NCBI RefSeq assembly: GCF_009729555.1
Contig: NZ_WODC01000001.1
Coordinates: 372,001 to 436,000 of the forward strand
Origin: Pseudodesulfovibrio alkaliphilus
Lineage (GTDB): Bacteria; Desulfobacterota; Desulfovibrionia; Desulfovibrionales; Desulfovibrionaceae
DNA length: 64,000 nt
Reading direction: 5' to 3'
A program made the position numbers and the translations under genes. Below are positions 39,401 through 48,518 of this stretch, piece after piece. Under the pieces are notes generated by a model. The model was not told the origin of the DNA, made no database searches, and saw only the letters and a list, made by a program, of their open reading frames with translations. Positions within the stretch are counted from its first letter, which is position 1. Each line of letters opens with the position of its first letter.

Positions 39401-41509
39401 TTACCCTATGGGATAATCCAGCGCCTCGGGAATCATGACCTCGGTGAGGGCGTTGCCCGCCCGATCCCTGGCCTTGCGCGACCCGGCCATGCACATGTCG
39501 ATCCTGGCCTTGAGGGCGCGGAATCCGGGCAGTTCGTCGCGGCAGCAGTCGCCGTGGTCGCCGGGCAGACTGTCCGGGGCGTTGCACTTGCATTCGTTGA
39601 AGCCGTAGACCAGCTCGGTGCAGATGCGGGCCACCTCGCCAGCGGCACGGGCGGCCTGGACATGGCAAAGATCTTTATAGAATCCGGTCAGATCGTCAAT
39701 ACCGTCGGCCAAGGTGGGGCTCATGGGTCCCTTCTCAATGAGTTCCATGACGTCGCAGGCCAGGAAGTAGGGGCCAAGCAGCCAACCCAGGGCGTCGGCC
39801 ATGGGGAAGGTCACGCCTTGGCGCTTGCTGTGGAAAAGCTTGCGGCCGTCATCGTCGGTGGCGTTTTGCAGATGATTCAGGGTCCACTGCCAAAGCTCCA
39901 TGGCCGAAGCCAGGACAAAGCCGCCCAGGCCGGGAACGTCGCGACCCGCCCGCTGCATCTGGCGCACCCAGGCGCTCATGGTCGCCTGGAAGACCTCGCT
40001 GGTCATGGTCATGGTCAGATGACGCCGCTGCACGGCCTCGGGGCCTTCGTAGGTGGCCTCAAGCTGGGTGTCGGCCCATTTCTGCATCAGGAAACCGGGG
40101 CAATCCTCGGTGATCCCGTAGCCGCCGACCATGGCCACGGCCTCGCGCATCATGGTGGCGCCGACTCCGGTGTTCCAGAGCTTGACTCCGGGATTGAGCA
40201 CCCCGGCCAGGGCCTCCATATAGGCGTACTGGACCAGGGTGTCCGCCCTGAGGGCGTCGAGACGGGCCTGATCGCGCTCGGCGGCCGGGGCGTATTCGAG
40301 GTCGATGAACTCTTTGACCTGATCGTGCATGGTACGCAGGACGGCCATCTGCTTGCGCGGGCTGGTCACGCCCTGGGCCTCGAAATGGGCCTCCTTGGCC
40401 TTTTCAATGGGATCAAAGGCATCGGCCAGCCTGGAAGCCGCAAAGGCCAGGGAACACCCCGCCTCGCCCGAGGCCCATACATCAATGAGCCGTTGCAGGG
40501 CGTCCTCGTTGATCTGGATGCCCTTGTCGAAACGGGGCGAGCCTTCCTTGCAGGAATCGCCGCCCCGAAAACGGTTGCGGTGGTAGCGGATGACCGGCTC
40601 CACGGCCGAGAGCAGCTTGGCCGAGGACATCAGGCCCACCGGGATGCGGGTGCGGTGAAAGACTGCGCCGATGATCTCGGAGTGGTTGTATTTGGGCACG
40701 ATGACGCCGTCCACCACGTCGTAGCCGCCGATGATGCGGCTGGCCGGAACCTTGAGGTTGAGCACGGGATCGCGGGTGGAGGAAAGCTGGTGGACCATCT
40801 TGAGGGTGGGCGCACCCCGGTCGAAGAGCCCTTCGTCCGAGTCCTCGAGAATGACCATGAACGAGCCCTTGATGCGCTCGTCGGCCGACTCAACGGCCGC
40901 GGTGACGAAATTGGCGAAGTCCATGTTGGTGATGAACCGGCCCCGCTTGTCGATCTGGAGGACCGGCTCCTGGCCGTCCCGCCACTCGGCCACGGTGGCT
41001 TTGCCGCAGAGTACCCCGGTGTCAACGCCCACATAAGGCAGCGGTTCGGTCAGGGCAAACGCCCCGCGCCAGATCTCGCGGTCCTCGCCCGGCTGCGGCG
41101 GCACACATTTGGCCATGTAGAAATCGCGCTGCTCTGGCGTGCCCTTCTCGTGGATGGGGGCCAGGGCCAGGTTGGAGGCCAGGGAGCAGGTGGCCGCGCC
41201 CGCGTCCACCCAGGACAACTCGAAGGCGACCAGTGACAGGGCCAGATTCTTCGGCCCTTCGATGAAGCCGCCCTGATGGGGGTCCATGAACAGCGCGGTC
41301 AGCCCCGACTGGTCGAAGGCGGTGAGCAGCTCGTTCTTCTGGTCGGTCCACTCGTGGGTGTTTCTGGCGCCGTCCGCCACCAGCCTGGCCACCACGCTCC
41401 GGGCGATGGCCCGGGCGGACTGGACGGACATCTGAAGATCGAAACGGTCGGAGAAACGCCACATGATCTGGCGGACGTCGTCTCCCGGGAGCGTACGCAG
41501 TGTATACAT
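39401..41509 (-). CDS. Acyl-CoA dehydrogenase, large type
   Basis: 702 residues, longer than classical acyl-CoA dehydrogenases (about 380-400) and like the long prokaryotic forms (about 600). The core is seen in GAFALTEPLPYVGVDTG, the flavin-contact segment, the region around RDPVLNLKVPASRIIGGYDVVDG, and the C-terminal MMREAVAMVGGYGITEDCPGFL with YEGPEAVQRRHL, matching the FAD/catalytic region. The last 130 residues add a cysteine-rich tail (CTELVYGFNECKC...CC). The ATG follows AGGAAAGG; further upstream codons lie in the promoter. The substrate is unknown; electrons go to the operon's ETF. Confidence 0.87.
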   Translation of the reverse strand: MYTLRTLPGDDVRQIMWRFSDRFDLQMSVQSARAIARSVVARLVADGARNTHEWTDQKNELLTAFDQSGLTALFMDPHQGGFIEGPKNLALSLVAFELSWVDAGAATCSLASNLALAPIHEKGTPEQRDFYMAKCVPPQPGEDREIWRGAFALTEPLPYVGVDTGVLCGKATVAEWRDGQEPVLQIDKRGRFITNMDFANFVTAAVESADERIKGSFMVILEDSDEGLFDRGAPTLKMVHQLSSTRDPVLNLKVPASRIIGGYDVVDGVIVPKYNHSEIIGAVFHRTRIPVGLMSSAKLLSAVEPVIRYHRNRFRGGDSCKEGSPRFDKGIQINEDALQRLIDVWASGEAGCSLAFAASRLADAFDPIEKAKEAHFEAQGVTSPRKQMAVLRTMHDQVKEFIDLEYAPAAERDQARLDALRADTLVQYAYMEALAGVLNPGVKLWNTGVGATMMREAVAMVGGYGITEDCPGFLMQKWADTQLEATYEGPEAVQRRHLTMTMTSEVFQATMSAWVRQMQRAGRDVPGLGGFVLASAMELWQWTLNHLQNATDDDGRKLFHSKRQGVTFPMADALGWLLGPYFLACDVMELIEKGPMSPTLADGIDDLTGFYKDLCHVQAARAAGEVARICTELVYGFNECKCNAPDSLPGDHGDCCRDELPGFRALKARIDMCMAGSRKARDRAGNALTEVMIPEALDYPIG

Positions 41510-41569
41510 TGAACCTTTCCTGAGTTTGATTTTGTGCCGGAATTCTGGACTATATAATAGTAGTTGGGC

Positions 41570-41598
41570 ACGATAGGGGAAGTTCCACCATGAGTCAA
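41570..41598 (-). promoter_or_regulatory. Promoter of the acyl-CoA dehydrogenase/ETF operon
   Basis: On the minus strand TTGACT (41593-41598), a 17-base spacer and TATCGT (41570-41575), 60 bases before the start codon. The 322-base gap 41510-41831 also holds an AT-rich TATTATATAG box (near 41550) and nothing else I can name; the adenylate cyclase promoter must lie here too but is not obvious. Confidence 0.5.
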
Positions 41599-41831
41599 AG
41601 TGTTTTTGGCTCTCAAACACCCGTTTACCCCGCATCCTGCCTTGATTCCCGGACTTTCCCGCCTCGCCGGTCCATCCCCCGCAGGGCGTGCTCCAGATTG
41701 CCCGGAGCCGCAGTCGGCCGGGAGTGGGCCCGCCTGGAAGACTGTCGATTATAATGCCCGCAAGCCGCGACTCCTTTGACTTCCGCACCTGTTGGCGGCA
41801 CAGTGGCTATGCCCGTACCGGCTCCAACGCC

Positions 41832-44800
41832 ATGAACCAGCACCTAGCGAACATAGCCAGCCTCGCCGACGCCATCCGGCTCTGCCGCGCCGCCCCCTTG
41901 CCCGCTGACACGCCGGATCTGGCCGGGATCGCCGCCGAATTTGCCGCTACGGTCGCTAAACTGGGGCCGGACAAAACCTCCCAGGCAGGCCCGATGGCCG
42001 ACGCGGCCCTCAACCTCTTCCGCATCGCCCGTTCGTCGAGCGACGGGGCCACTCTTCGCGCCTGCCTGTCCGGCATGCTGGCTGCAGGCCGCTTCGGCAG
42101 GCTCTTGGCAGGTCGGGTAATCACAGGCATGACCGTGTCCCTGCACGAAATGGCCGCAGTGGTCGCACAGCTGCCGACTTACTCCCGGCTGGCCCTGGCT
42201 CACGAGATGCTGTGCGACATGCGGACCATACCGGACAAGCCGCTCTTCTCCTGGCTCGAGGGGCTGGTCCGCCCCCTTGTCGAGACCGAGCCGGACGGGC
42301 TGATGCCGTTCCTGGCCGACTTGGCCCGCGAGGGCGAAATCCTGGCCTTCCCGGTGCGTCAGGCGCTGGCTGACCGCGGATTCGAGCAATGGCTCGAGTC
42401 CCGGCTGACCTCAGGAGCGGAGGGTACGGACCTCGACCGTCTGTGCCTTGCCATGGCTGCCCTGGATTCGCCGGAACTGGCCGCCAGCCTGATCCGCGCC
42501 ATGGCCGCCGGGCTCACAAGGCCCACGCCCACTGCCCTCCGCACCGTGGCCGCCCTGACCGAGGCGGACAACCGCGCCGCGCTCGACATGTTCCTCAAGA
42601 CGCTCGCGTCCTGCAGCCGCACCCGCTGCGACGTTTCCCTGGCCGGGGCCTGCCTGGACGGCATCATCGCCCAGGACAATCCGGCCACAGGGCGGCTCAT
42701 GGCCACCATCCGCCAAAAGAAACCGTCCCTACGCCGGGTGGCCGACAGCCGTGTGCCCCTGCTGGGCGACACCACTTTCGCTGCCTACATCGCCGCCCTG
42801 CCCGCAGACCAGCGGGCCGGGGCCGGGGCCGACGGTCTTACCGCGCTCAGGGCCGTGGCCCCGGATTTCGTGGAGAGCGCCGGGCGGGGGGGCGCCATCA
42901 GACGAGCCGCCAGTCCTTCGCACCCTTCCCAGCCTGCAGAAACACAGCCCGATGAGACCAAGCCCGCCACTTGCCCCAAACAGGGTCTTCTGGCCCGGCT
43001 CCTCGGCCCCAGACGAAAGACCCTGGACACGATGCTGACCGATCAGCGCAACATCCGCGACATGGATCTGGCCCGCTCCCGGGTCCAAGGCCGGGAACTG
43101 GACGGCAGGGAACTGACCGGGCTGGACCTCTCGGACTCCACCTTCACATCCGTCACCTTTCTGCGGGTCAAGGTGGCCGGTTCCCGGTTGACTGGCAGCG
43201 TATTTTCAGGCTGCTCGGCCACCGGATGCGCTTTCACGGCCACGGATTTTTCCGGCGCGGACATAACGGACGCCGCCTTCACAAAATGCACCTTCACGGA
43301 CTGCGATTTCACGGGGGCAGCCATCTCGGGCTGCACCTTCACCGGCTGCCGGTTTCAAACCAGCGCATTCGGCGGGGCCGCGCTCCTGGACATGCGCCTC
43401 ACCAGGACCGTGTTCACGGCCTCGGCCCTGGCCGGCTCCACCCTGCACGGGGTACGCGCCCGTTCGTGCCGATTCGAGGACACTGACTTCACAGCCGCGT
43501 CATTTACGGACTGCGCCATGGCCGGACTGGAGTTCTCGAACTGCGTCATCACAGCCGCGAACCTTGACGGATGCGCCCTGCACTCCGCGACCATGCCCGG
43601 CACCACCGTGACAGGCTGCCGGGTCCAGGCATCGGACATCCCCCACTCCCTGTTCCTGGGCAACCGGCTCGACCGGCTGCCCAAGGCAGCCGACAGATTC
43701 GCTTCGCAGAACCTTGAAAACGCGACCGACGCCGGGGAGGACAGCCAGCCGGACAATGCCGTAGCGATCTCGCACGACTGGTCCAGAGAATTGACCTTCA
43801 TGCGGCGCGAACGGAGCATCCAGATGGCCAACCGCAAGCGGTTGGCCCGGGCCGTGGGCCGTCTCGCCCCGGAAAAGCGGGCCTATCTGCACATGCTCCC
43901 CCATCTGCTGGCAACCGACCTGTTCGAGACCCGTTTCGGGCTCGACAATGTGCCCGCCTGCGAGATCTGGGGCTACTCCCCCACACTGACCGCCATCGAA
44001 CTGTGCCGTCAGTTCTTCCCTGGCACAACCCCTTCGGGGACCAGGGCGCGGCTGCGCATCCTTGCCGTGTACGCCATGGGCAGCTTCGGCACCGTTGCCC
44101 AGACCGCGCAATCCGACATCGACTGCTGGGTCTGTTATGACGGAGAGGCGGACCCCGGAATCGAGGCCGGACTGCGCCGCAAACTCGACGCCCTGGGCCT
44201 GTGGGCAGAGAGCGAGTTCGGGCTTGAGGCGCACTTCTTCCCCATGCGCATGGACGACGTGCGCGACAACAGGTTCTCGTCGGGCGACGAGGAAAGCTCG
44301 GGCTCGGCCCAGGCGCTGCTGCTCAAGGAGGAGTTCTACCGCACGGCGGTACGCATCGCGGGCAAGCACCTGGCATGGTGGGTGACACCGGCCGGGGCCG
44401 ACATCTCCACCCACGATGCCTGTGTGCGGGCTGCGCAACGCTATCCGGCCATGGGCCGCCCGAGGCTCGAGGACTTCGGCCACCTTGCGCCCGTGCCGCC
44501 GGACGAATATTTCGGCGGATCGCTGTGGCAGATGGTCAAGGCGATCCACTCCCCCTTCAAATCGGTTCTCAAGCTCGGGCTGCTTGAGACCTACGCCGAC
44601 CCGGCCGCATCGCACCTGCCCCTGTGCGACCGCATCAAGCGCAACCTGTTCATGAACCGCCGGGGGATACGACGCACCGATCCCTACGCCGGGCTCTTCA
44701 GCACCCTGCGCACCTACTACACGGATCGCGGCGACACCAAGGCCGCGAGCCTGCTCACCGAATCCTTCCGGCTCAAGGCAAGCCTGCGCGACATGGAATT

Positions 44801-45692
44801 CTTCCTGGGCGCCCCGGCCCGGATGGAGGACGCAAGCCTCGTGGCCACCCTCTTCGGCCGGGAGTGCTCCGAACCCGAACGCCGCTGCCAGTCTGAAGCC
44901 TCCTGGACCTTCGGCAAATCCCTGAAGATGGGCGACGCCGTGCGCGACTACATGGTCTCCACCTACCAGCGCATCCAGGCGAGCCTCTCGGAGGGCGCCC
45001 GACGGGACGTGCGTATCAACCCGGAAGACCTGACCCGCATGGGGCGGCGCATCGCGGCCAATTTCTCGCCCAAGCCGCACAAGGTCATGCGAGTCCCCTT
45101 CATGGATGCTCAGGGCGGAGCCTTCGCCCTGCTCCACTTCTCGGCCAGGAAGGCTCCGGGCAAAAAAACCGTGTGGATCACGCGGGGCGGCTCAAGGGCC
45201 GAGGCCAAAAAGCCCTCCTCCGCCCTCCATATCCTGCACACGGGCGACGATCCGGCGCACATGCTCGCCTGGCTGCTGGCCAACCGGCTCCATACCCCGC
45301 GAACCCTGCTCCAGGGAGACAGGACCATGGCTCCCCTCTCCCTGGCCGACCTTCAGAAGCTCATGCCCGCAATGCACGAATTCTTCCCCTATGCGCAGAC
45401 CTTTGAGCCCGACATCAACGAAGGGCTGACTCCCGAGCGCGTCAACCGCGCCTTCTTCATCTTCAACCTCACGGCCGCGCCGGATCAAAAGCGCATCGAG
45501 CAGGTCTCGGTGATCTATTCCACCAACTGGGGCGAGATGTTCTGCCGCACCTTCCACCACCCCGGTCCGATCCTGGAGCGCCAGCCATCCCAGTTCCTGG
45601 CCGAGGCTCTGAACCAGCCGGTCACGGACATTCCTCGGATGGCCCAGTTCCTGCCCAAGGGGTCGCAGTGCAAGCGGATCAATCTGATCTGA
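41832..45692 (+). CDS. Class I adenylate cyclase with pentapeptide-repeat domain
   Basis: 1286 residues. An alpha-helical, HEAT-like region (1-370), a linker, then about 40 pentapeptide repeats (about 412-610; runs such as DFSGADITDAAFTKCTF) forming a right-handed beta-helix. From about 650 comes the class I (CyaA-type) catalytic domain with LTFMRRERSIQMANRKRL, the nucleotidyltransferase motif GSFGTVAQTAQSDIDCW near 750, FYRTAVRIAGKHLAWW and EYFGGSLWQMVKAIHSPFKSVLK. It makes cAMP in the cytoplasm; the N-terminal modules probably control activity or location. The ATG at 41832 lacks a good ribosome site, and a start at 41754 is possible. Confidence 0.85.
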   Translation: MNQHLANIASLADAIRLCRAAPLPADTPDLAGIAAEFAATVAKLGPDKTSQAGPMADAALNLFRIARSSSDGATLRACLSGMLAAGRFGRLLAGRVITGMTVSLHEMAAVVAQLPTYSRLALAHEMLCDMRTIPDKPLFSWLEGLVRPLVETEPDGLMPFLADLAREGEILAFPVRQALADRGFEQWLESRLTSGAEGTDLDRLCLAMAALDSPELAASLIRAMAAGLTRPTPTALRTVAALTEADNRAALDMFLKTLASCSRTRCDVSLAGACLDGIIAQDNPATGRLMATIRQKKPSLRRVADSRVPLLGDTTFAAYIAALPADQRAGAGADGLTALRAVAPDFVESAGRGGAIRRAASPSHPSQPAETQPDETKPATCPKQGLLARLLGPRRKTLDTMLTDQRNIRDMDLARSRVQGRELDGRELTGLDLSDSTFTSVTFLRVKVAGSRLTGSVFSGCSATGCAFTATDFSGADITDAAFTKCTFTDCDFTGAAISGCTFTGCRFQTSAFGGAALLDMRLTRTVFTASALAGSTLHGVRARSCRFEDTDFTAASFTDCAMAGLEFSNCVITAANLDGCALHSATMPGTTVTGCRVQASDIPHSLFLGNRLDRLPKAADRFASQNLENATDAGEDSQPDNAVAISHDWSRELTFMRRERSIQMANRKRLARAVGRLAPEKRAYLHMLPHLLATDLFETRFGLDNVPACEIWGYSPTLTAIELCRQFFPGTTPSGTRARLRILAVYAMGSFGTVAQTAQSDIDCWVCYDGEADPGIEAGLRRKLDALGLWAESEFGLEAHFFPMRMDDVRDNRFSSGDEESSGSAQALLLKEEFYRTAVRIAGKHLAWWVTPAGADISTHDACVRAAQRYPAMGRPRLEDFGHLAPVPPDEYFGGSLWQMVKAIHSPFKSVLKLGLLETYADPAASHLPLCDRIKRNLFMNRRGIRRTDPYAGLFSTLRTYYTDRGDTKAASLLTESFRLKASLRDMEFFLGAPARMEDASLVATLFGRECSEPERRCQSEASWTFGKSLKMGDAVRDYMVSTYQRIQASLSEGARRDVRINPEDLTRMGRRIAANFSPKPHKVMRVPFMDAQGGAFALLHFSARKAPGKKTVWITRGGSRAEAKKPSSALHILHTGDDPAHMLAWLLANRLHTPRTLLQGDRTMAPLSLADLQKLMPAMHEFFPYAQTFEPDINEGLTPERVNRAFFIFNLTAAPDQKRIEQVSVIYSTNWGEMFCRTFHHPGPILERQPSQFLAEALNQPVTDIPRMAQFLPKGSQCKRINLI

Positions 45693-45712
45693 CGGAGTCG
45701 AGCACCCAGGGC

Positions 45713-45734
45713 CCCTGCCCGCGGGCGGGCAGGG
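45713..45734. terminator. Hairpin between convergent cyclase and znuB genes
   Basis: CCCTGCCCGC / GCGGGCAGGG, a 10-base palindrome with a tiny loop, without T-run. It fills the 42-base gap between the two stop codons. Confidence 0.6.
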
Positions 45735-46535
45735 TCACGACGCCTTGCGCGGCAAGAGCAGAGAGAGGAAAAAACCGGCCGAGGCCACGGCGATGATGGA
45801 CGCGCCCGAGGTGATGTCCGCCTGATACGAGACCGCCAGCCCGACAACCGTGAAAAGCCCGCTGAGCAAGGCCGAAAGGACCATCATGGCCCCCAGGGAA
45901 CGGGTGCGGCGCTCGGCGATGAAAGGGGGGATGGTCAGCAGCGCGATGACCAGGATCAACCCCACCACCCGGATGACCATGACCACGCTTAAGGCCACCA
46001 TGGAAATGAGCAGGCAATAGAGGGCATCCACAGGCACACCACGGGCCCGGGCGAACTCCTCGTCAAAGCTCATGGCCAGGAAGCCGCGATAAAAGGCGAG
46101 GACCAGGCCGGCCACAAGACAGGCCAGACCGGCCATCACCCAGAGGTCGGAACGCGGAACGGCCAGGATGGAGCCAAAGAGGTAGCTCATGAGGTCCACG
46201 TTGTAACCGGGGGAGAGGTCGAGCAGGATGATGCCAAGGGCCATGCCAGCGGCCCAGATGACACCGATGACCGTGTCGGCCCGCTCCCGGACGCGCAGGG
46301 TGACAAGAGCCATGACCAGTGCCGCGCATAGGGTAAAGCCCGTGGTCACGGGCAGCACGGGCAGGCCCAGGAAAAAGGCCAGCCCCACCCCGCCGTAGGA
46401 GGCGTGGGCGATTCCGCCGGAGATGAAGACGATGCGGTTGACCACCACCAGGGTGCCGATGATGCCGCAGATGAGGCTGGCCAGCAGCCCGGCCAACAGC
46501 GCGTTGCGCATGAACTCGAAGTGGAGCATTTCCAT
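45735..46535 (-). CDS. znuB: ABC-3 family zinc/manganese permease
   Basis: 266 residues with about eight membrane segments. Family marks: FMRNALLAGLLASLICGIIGTLVVVNRIVFISGGIAHASYGGVGLAFFLG and the later VRVVGLILVIALLTIPPFIAERRTRSL. It is the membrane part of a ZnuABC/MntABC-type importer. Its ATG overlaps the stop of the ATPase gene by one base (TGATG). No solute-binding protein gene or Fur/Zur regulator is in the window, so the metal cannot be assigned. Confidence 0.85.
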   Translation of the reverse strand: MEMLHFEFMRNALLAGLLASLICGIIGTLVVVNRIVFISGGIAHASYGGVGLAFFLGLPVLPVTTGFTLCAALVMALVTLRVRERADTVIGVIWAAGMALGIILLDLSPGYNVDLMSYLFGSILAVPRSDLWVMAGLACLVAGLVLAFYRGFLAMSFDEEFARARGVPVDALYCLLISMVALSVVMVIRVVGLILVIALLTIPPFIAERRTRSLGAMMVLSALLSGLFTVVGLAVSYQADITSGASIIAVASAGFFLSLLLPRKAS

Positions 46536-47335
46536 CACGACTCGTCCCCCTCGCGGTGACGGCCCAGCACCCGGTGAGGCACATCGCCGTGGGTCACCAG
46601 CTCCACAGGGCAGCACAGCTCGCCCTCGCCGCCGTACCCCATCCTGAACATCTCGCCGGTCAGCTCGGGAGCCTTGTGAAAATGCAGGCTGCGGTTGACG
46701 CAGGCCACGGACTTGACCCCCGAGGCCAGGGACGAGATGTCGTGGCTGACCATGACCACGGTCATGTCGCGATTCAACTCGGCAAGGAGCCGGAAAAGGG
46801 AGTTGCGACTCCTGGAATCCACGCTGGCCGTGGGCTCGTCCAGCAGGAGCAGTTCGGGATCGTCCACCACGGCGCGGGCGATGAACACCCGCTGCTTCTG
46901 CCCTCCCGAGAGGTCGGCCAGGGCGCGGTGCGCGTGGTCGAGCATGTCCACACGCTCCAGGGCGCGGCGGGACTGCCGGGCCTCGTCCTGTCCGCCGCCG
47001 AATCCGGCGATGCGCTTAAGGCCGGTGCTGACCGTGCCCATACGCACCGCGTCGAGCACGGTGATGGGAAAAGAGCCGGAAACATGCGTATGTTGCGGCA
47101 GATACCCGATGCTTCCGCCCGCTTCCCCCGCGGGAACGCCCAGGACGCGCACCGTGCCGCTGTCGGGCTTGAGCAGGCCAAGCATGACCTTGAGCAGCGT
47201 GGATTTTCCGCCCCCGTTGGGGCCAAGCACGGCCAAGAAATCGCCGCGTTCCACGGTGAGCGAAACATACTCCAGCACCGGAACGGAGCCGAAGCGCAGG
47301 GTCAGCCCATCAATTTCTATAACATTTTCAGCCAC
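46535..47335 (-). CDS. znuC: ABC-3 family metal transporter ATPase
   Basis: 266 residues. Walker A GPNGGGKST, Q-loop YLPQHTHV, signature LSGGQKQRVFIARA, Walker B LLLLDEPTASVD and switch histidine VMVSHD are all intact. The C-terminal 40 residues contain LCCPVELVTHGDVPHR, with cysteine and histidines that could sense metal. The GTG at 47335 (CGGGAG 6 bases upstream) is preferred over an ATG seven codons earlier. Partner of the overlapping permease gene. Confidence 0.85.
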   Translation of the reverse strand: MAENVIEIDGLTLRFGSVPVLEYVSLTVERGDFLAVLGPNGGGKSTLLKVMLGLLKPDSGTVRVLGVPAGEAGGSIGYLPQHTHVSGSFPITVLDAVRMGTVSTGLKRIAGFGGGQDEARQSRRALERVDMLDHAHRALADLSGGQKQRVFIARAVVDDPELLLLDEPTASVDSRSRNSLFRLLAELNRDMTVVMVSHDISSLASGVKSVACVNRSLHFHKAPELTGEMFRMGYGGEGELCCPVELVTHGDVPHRVLGRHREGDES

Positions 47336-47393
47336 AAAATACTCCCGATGGTTCATGACCCGTCAACGACTCCAGGCTAGCACGGCCCCTGCC

Positions 47394-48416
47394 TCATGCC
47401 AACCAGGCATATGCCCAGGCCCCGGCAGGAAGAGCCAGGGCCGCAGCATAGAGGGCTCCGTCCGCCAGGGGGGAGGGCAGGCCGGTACGGCTGGCGCCCA
47501 CTCCGGCCAGCCCGCCAAGAAGCAGGCCGGCCGCAAAACCGAACAGATGTGCGCCCAGATCGGTGTTCTCCCCGGTACCAAGCATGGCCAGCAATCCCAG
47601 CCCGGCTGCCACCGGCACCAGGGCCGATCGCAGGAGACGGGCTGCACGGCGAGCCAGGGGTTCGCCGTTCAGGCCCAGACCATGCAGCCCCCCCCCAACG
47701 GCGAAGGGAGCGATGGCCGCCAGCACCCCGGCAGCGCCGAAGGTGGCTGTGGAAAAACCGATAGCGTTGTGCGGCGCGGACAGGACCATGGAGTTTATCA
47801 TATTGCCCAGGCCGCCCGAGAGCATGGTCAACAGCCAGGCAAGCCCGGCCCCCAGACGCCGCGAGGCAAGCCAGACAAAGACCCCGCCGATGACGGCGTT
47901 GCCCAGCACATGGGCTCCGTCCCCGTGCAGGGTCAGGGCCGTAAAGAGCCGCCACCACTGGCCCGAAAGGATGCGCCCGGCATCGGCGCTGCCCAGTTCG
48001 AGCCACAGGGCCGGGTAGACCCCAAGCCCCGGATAGGCGCGGTTGTATGCCCAGAAAAAGAGCACCAGCAGGGCCATGGCCGCCAAGGTGGGCTCCGGGC
48101 CGCTCACAGGCCGCAGATCGGGCAGTGATGCCGGATGCCGACCCGGCGCGTTTTCCTCAAGATACAGGCGGATTTCGGCGGCCGCCCGCTCGGCGAACCA
48201 CGCCTGCACCTGGATCGAATACCCCTGCCCCTGATCGGGCCGCAGTCGCCGCTGACGATGGGGAATGTGGCGCGAGGAGAGGACCAGGGACCATTGCCGG
48301 GCCGTGGCGTGATCCAGGGCAACCGCTTCCCCGTCCAGAACCAGGGGGGCCAGTTCGGTCCAAGACGGCCTGACGGCCCGGCCCAGAAAGCCTCGGGGTA
48401 TCTCGTGGCTGTGCAT
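47394..48416 (-). CDS. Rhomboid-family intramembrane serine protease
   Basis: 340 residues. A soluble N-terminal region (1-110) precedes six membrane segments. The rhomboid core is WWRLFTALTLHGDGAHVLGNAVIGG, catalytic serine in AIGFSTATFGAAG (GFST instead of the common GASG) and catalytic histidine in DLGAHLFGFAAGLLLG. It would cut membrane proteins within the bilayer; the substrate is unknown. The ATG at 48416 was chosen because the upstream extension starts with TTG. The ribosome site is weak. Confidence 0.85.
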   Translation of the reverse strand: MHSHEIPRGFLGRAVRPSWTELAPLVLDGEAVALDHATARQWSLVLSSRHIPHRQRRLRPDQGQGYSIQVQAWFAERAAAEIRLYLEENAPGRHPASLPDLRPVSGPEPTLAAMALLVLFFWAYNRAYPGLGVYPALWLELGSADAGRILSGQWWRLFTALTLHGDGAHVLGNAVIGGVFVWLASRRLGAGLAWLLTMLSGGLGNMINSMVLSAPHNAIGFSTATFGAAGVLAAIAPFAVGGGLHGLGLNGEPLARRAARLLRSALVPVAAGLGLLAMLGTGENTDLGAHLFGFAAGLLLGGLAGVGASRTGLPSPLADGALYAAALALPAGAWAYAWLA

Positions 48417-48518
48417 GTCGGCATAGTAAGGCAAATCCCGGCCGGGTCAATGCGCGTGCGCCCTTGCGTCCCATGGCCGGGCGGTCTATGAACCGGAAAA
48501 CCGCAACCGGAGACCACC

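Noticed and set aside
37338-39416. 692-codon open frame opposite the ETF-QO-like gene
   Set aside because: GC-rich antisense shadow; the opposite strand encodes clear FAD and ferredoxin motifs. The same applies to the long frames at 39374-41236, 43500-45137, 6160-7824, 7727-9676, 16112-17617 and 61252-62736.
41614-41632. Further copy of the repeat B/C edge (CACCCGTTTA)
   Set aside because: Only about ten bases match and no stem follows; likely chance.
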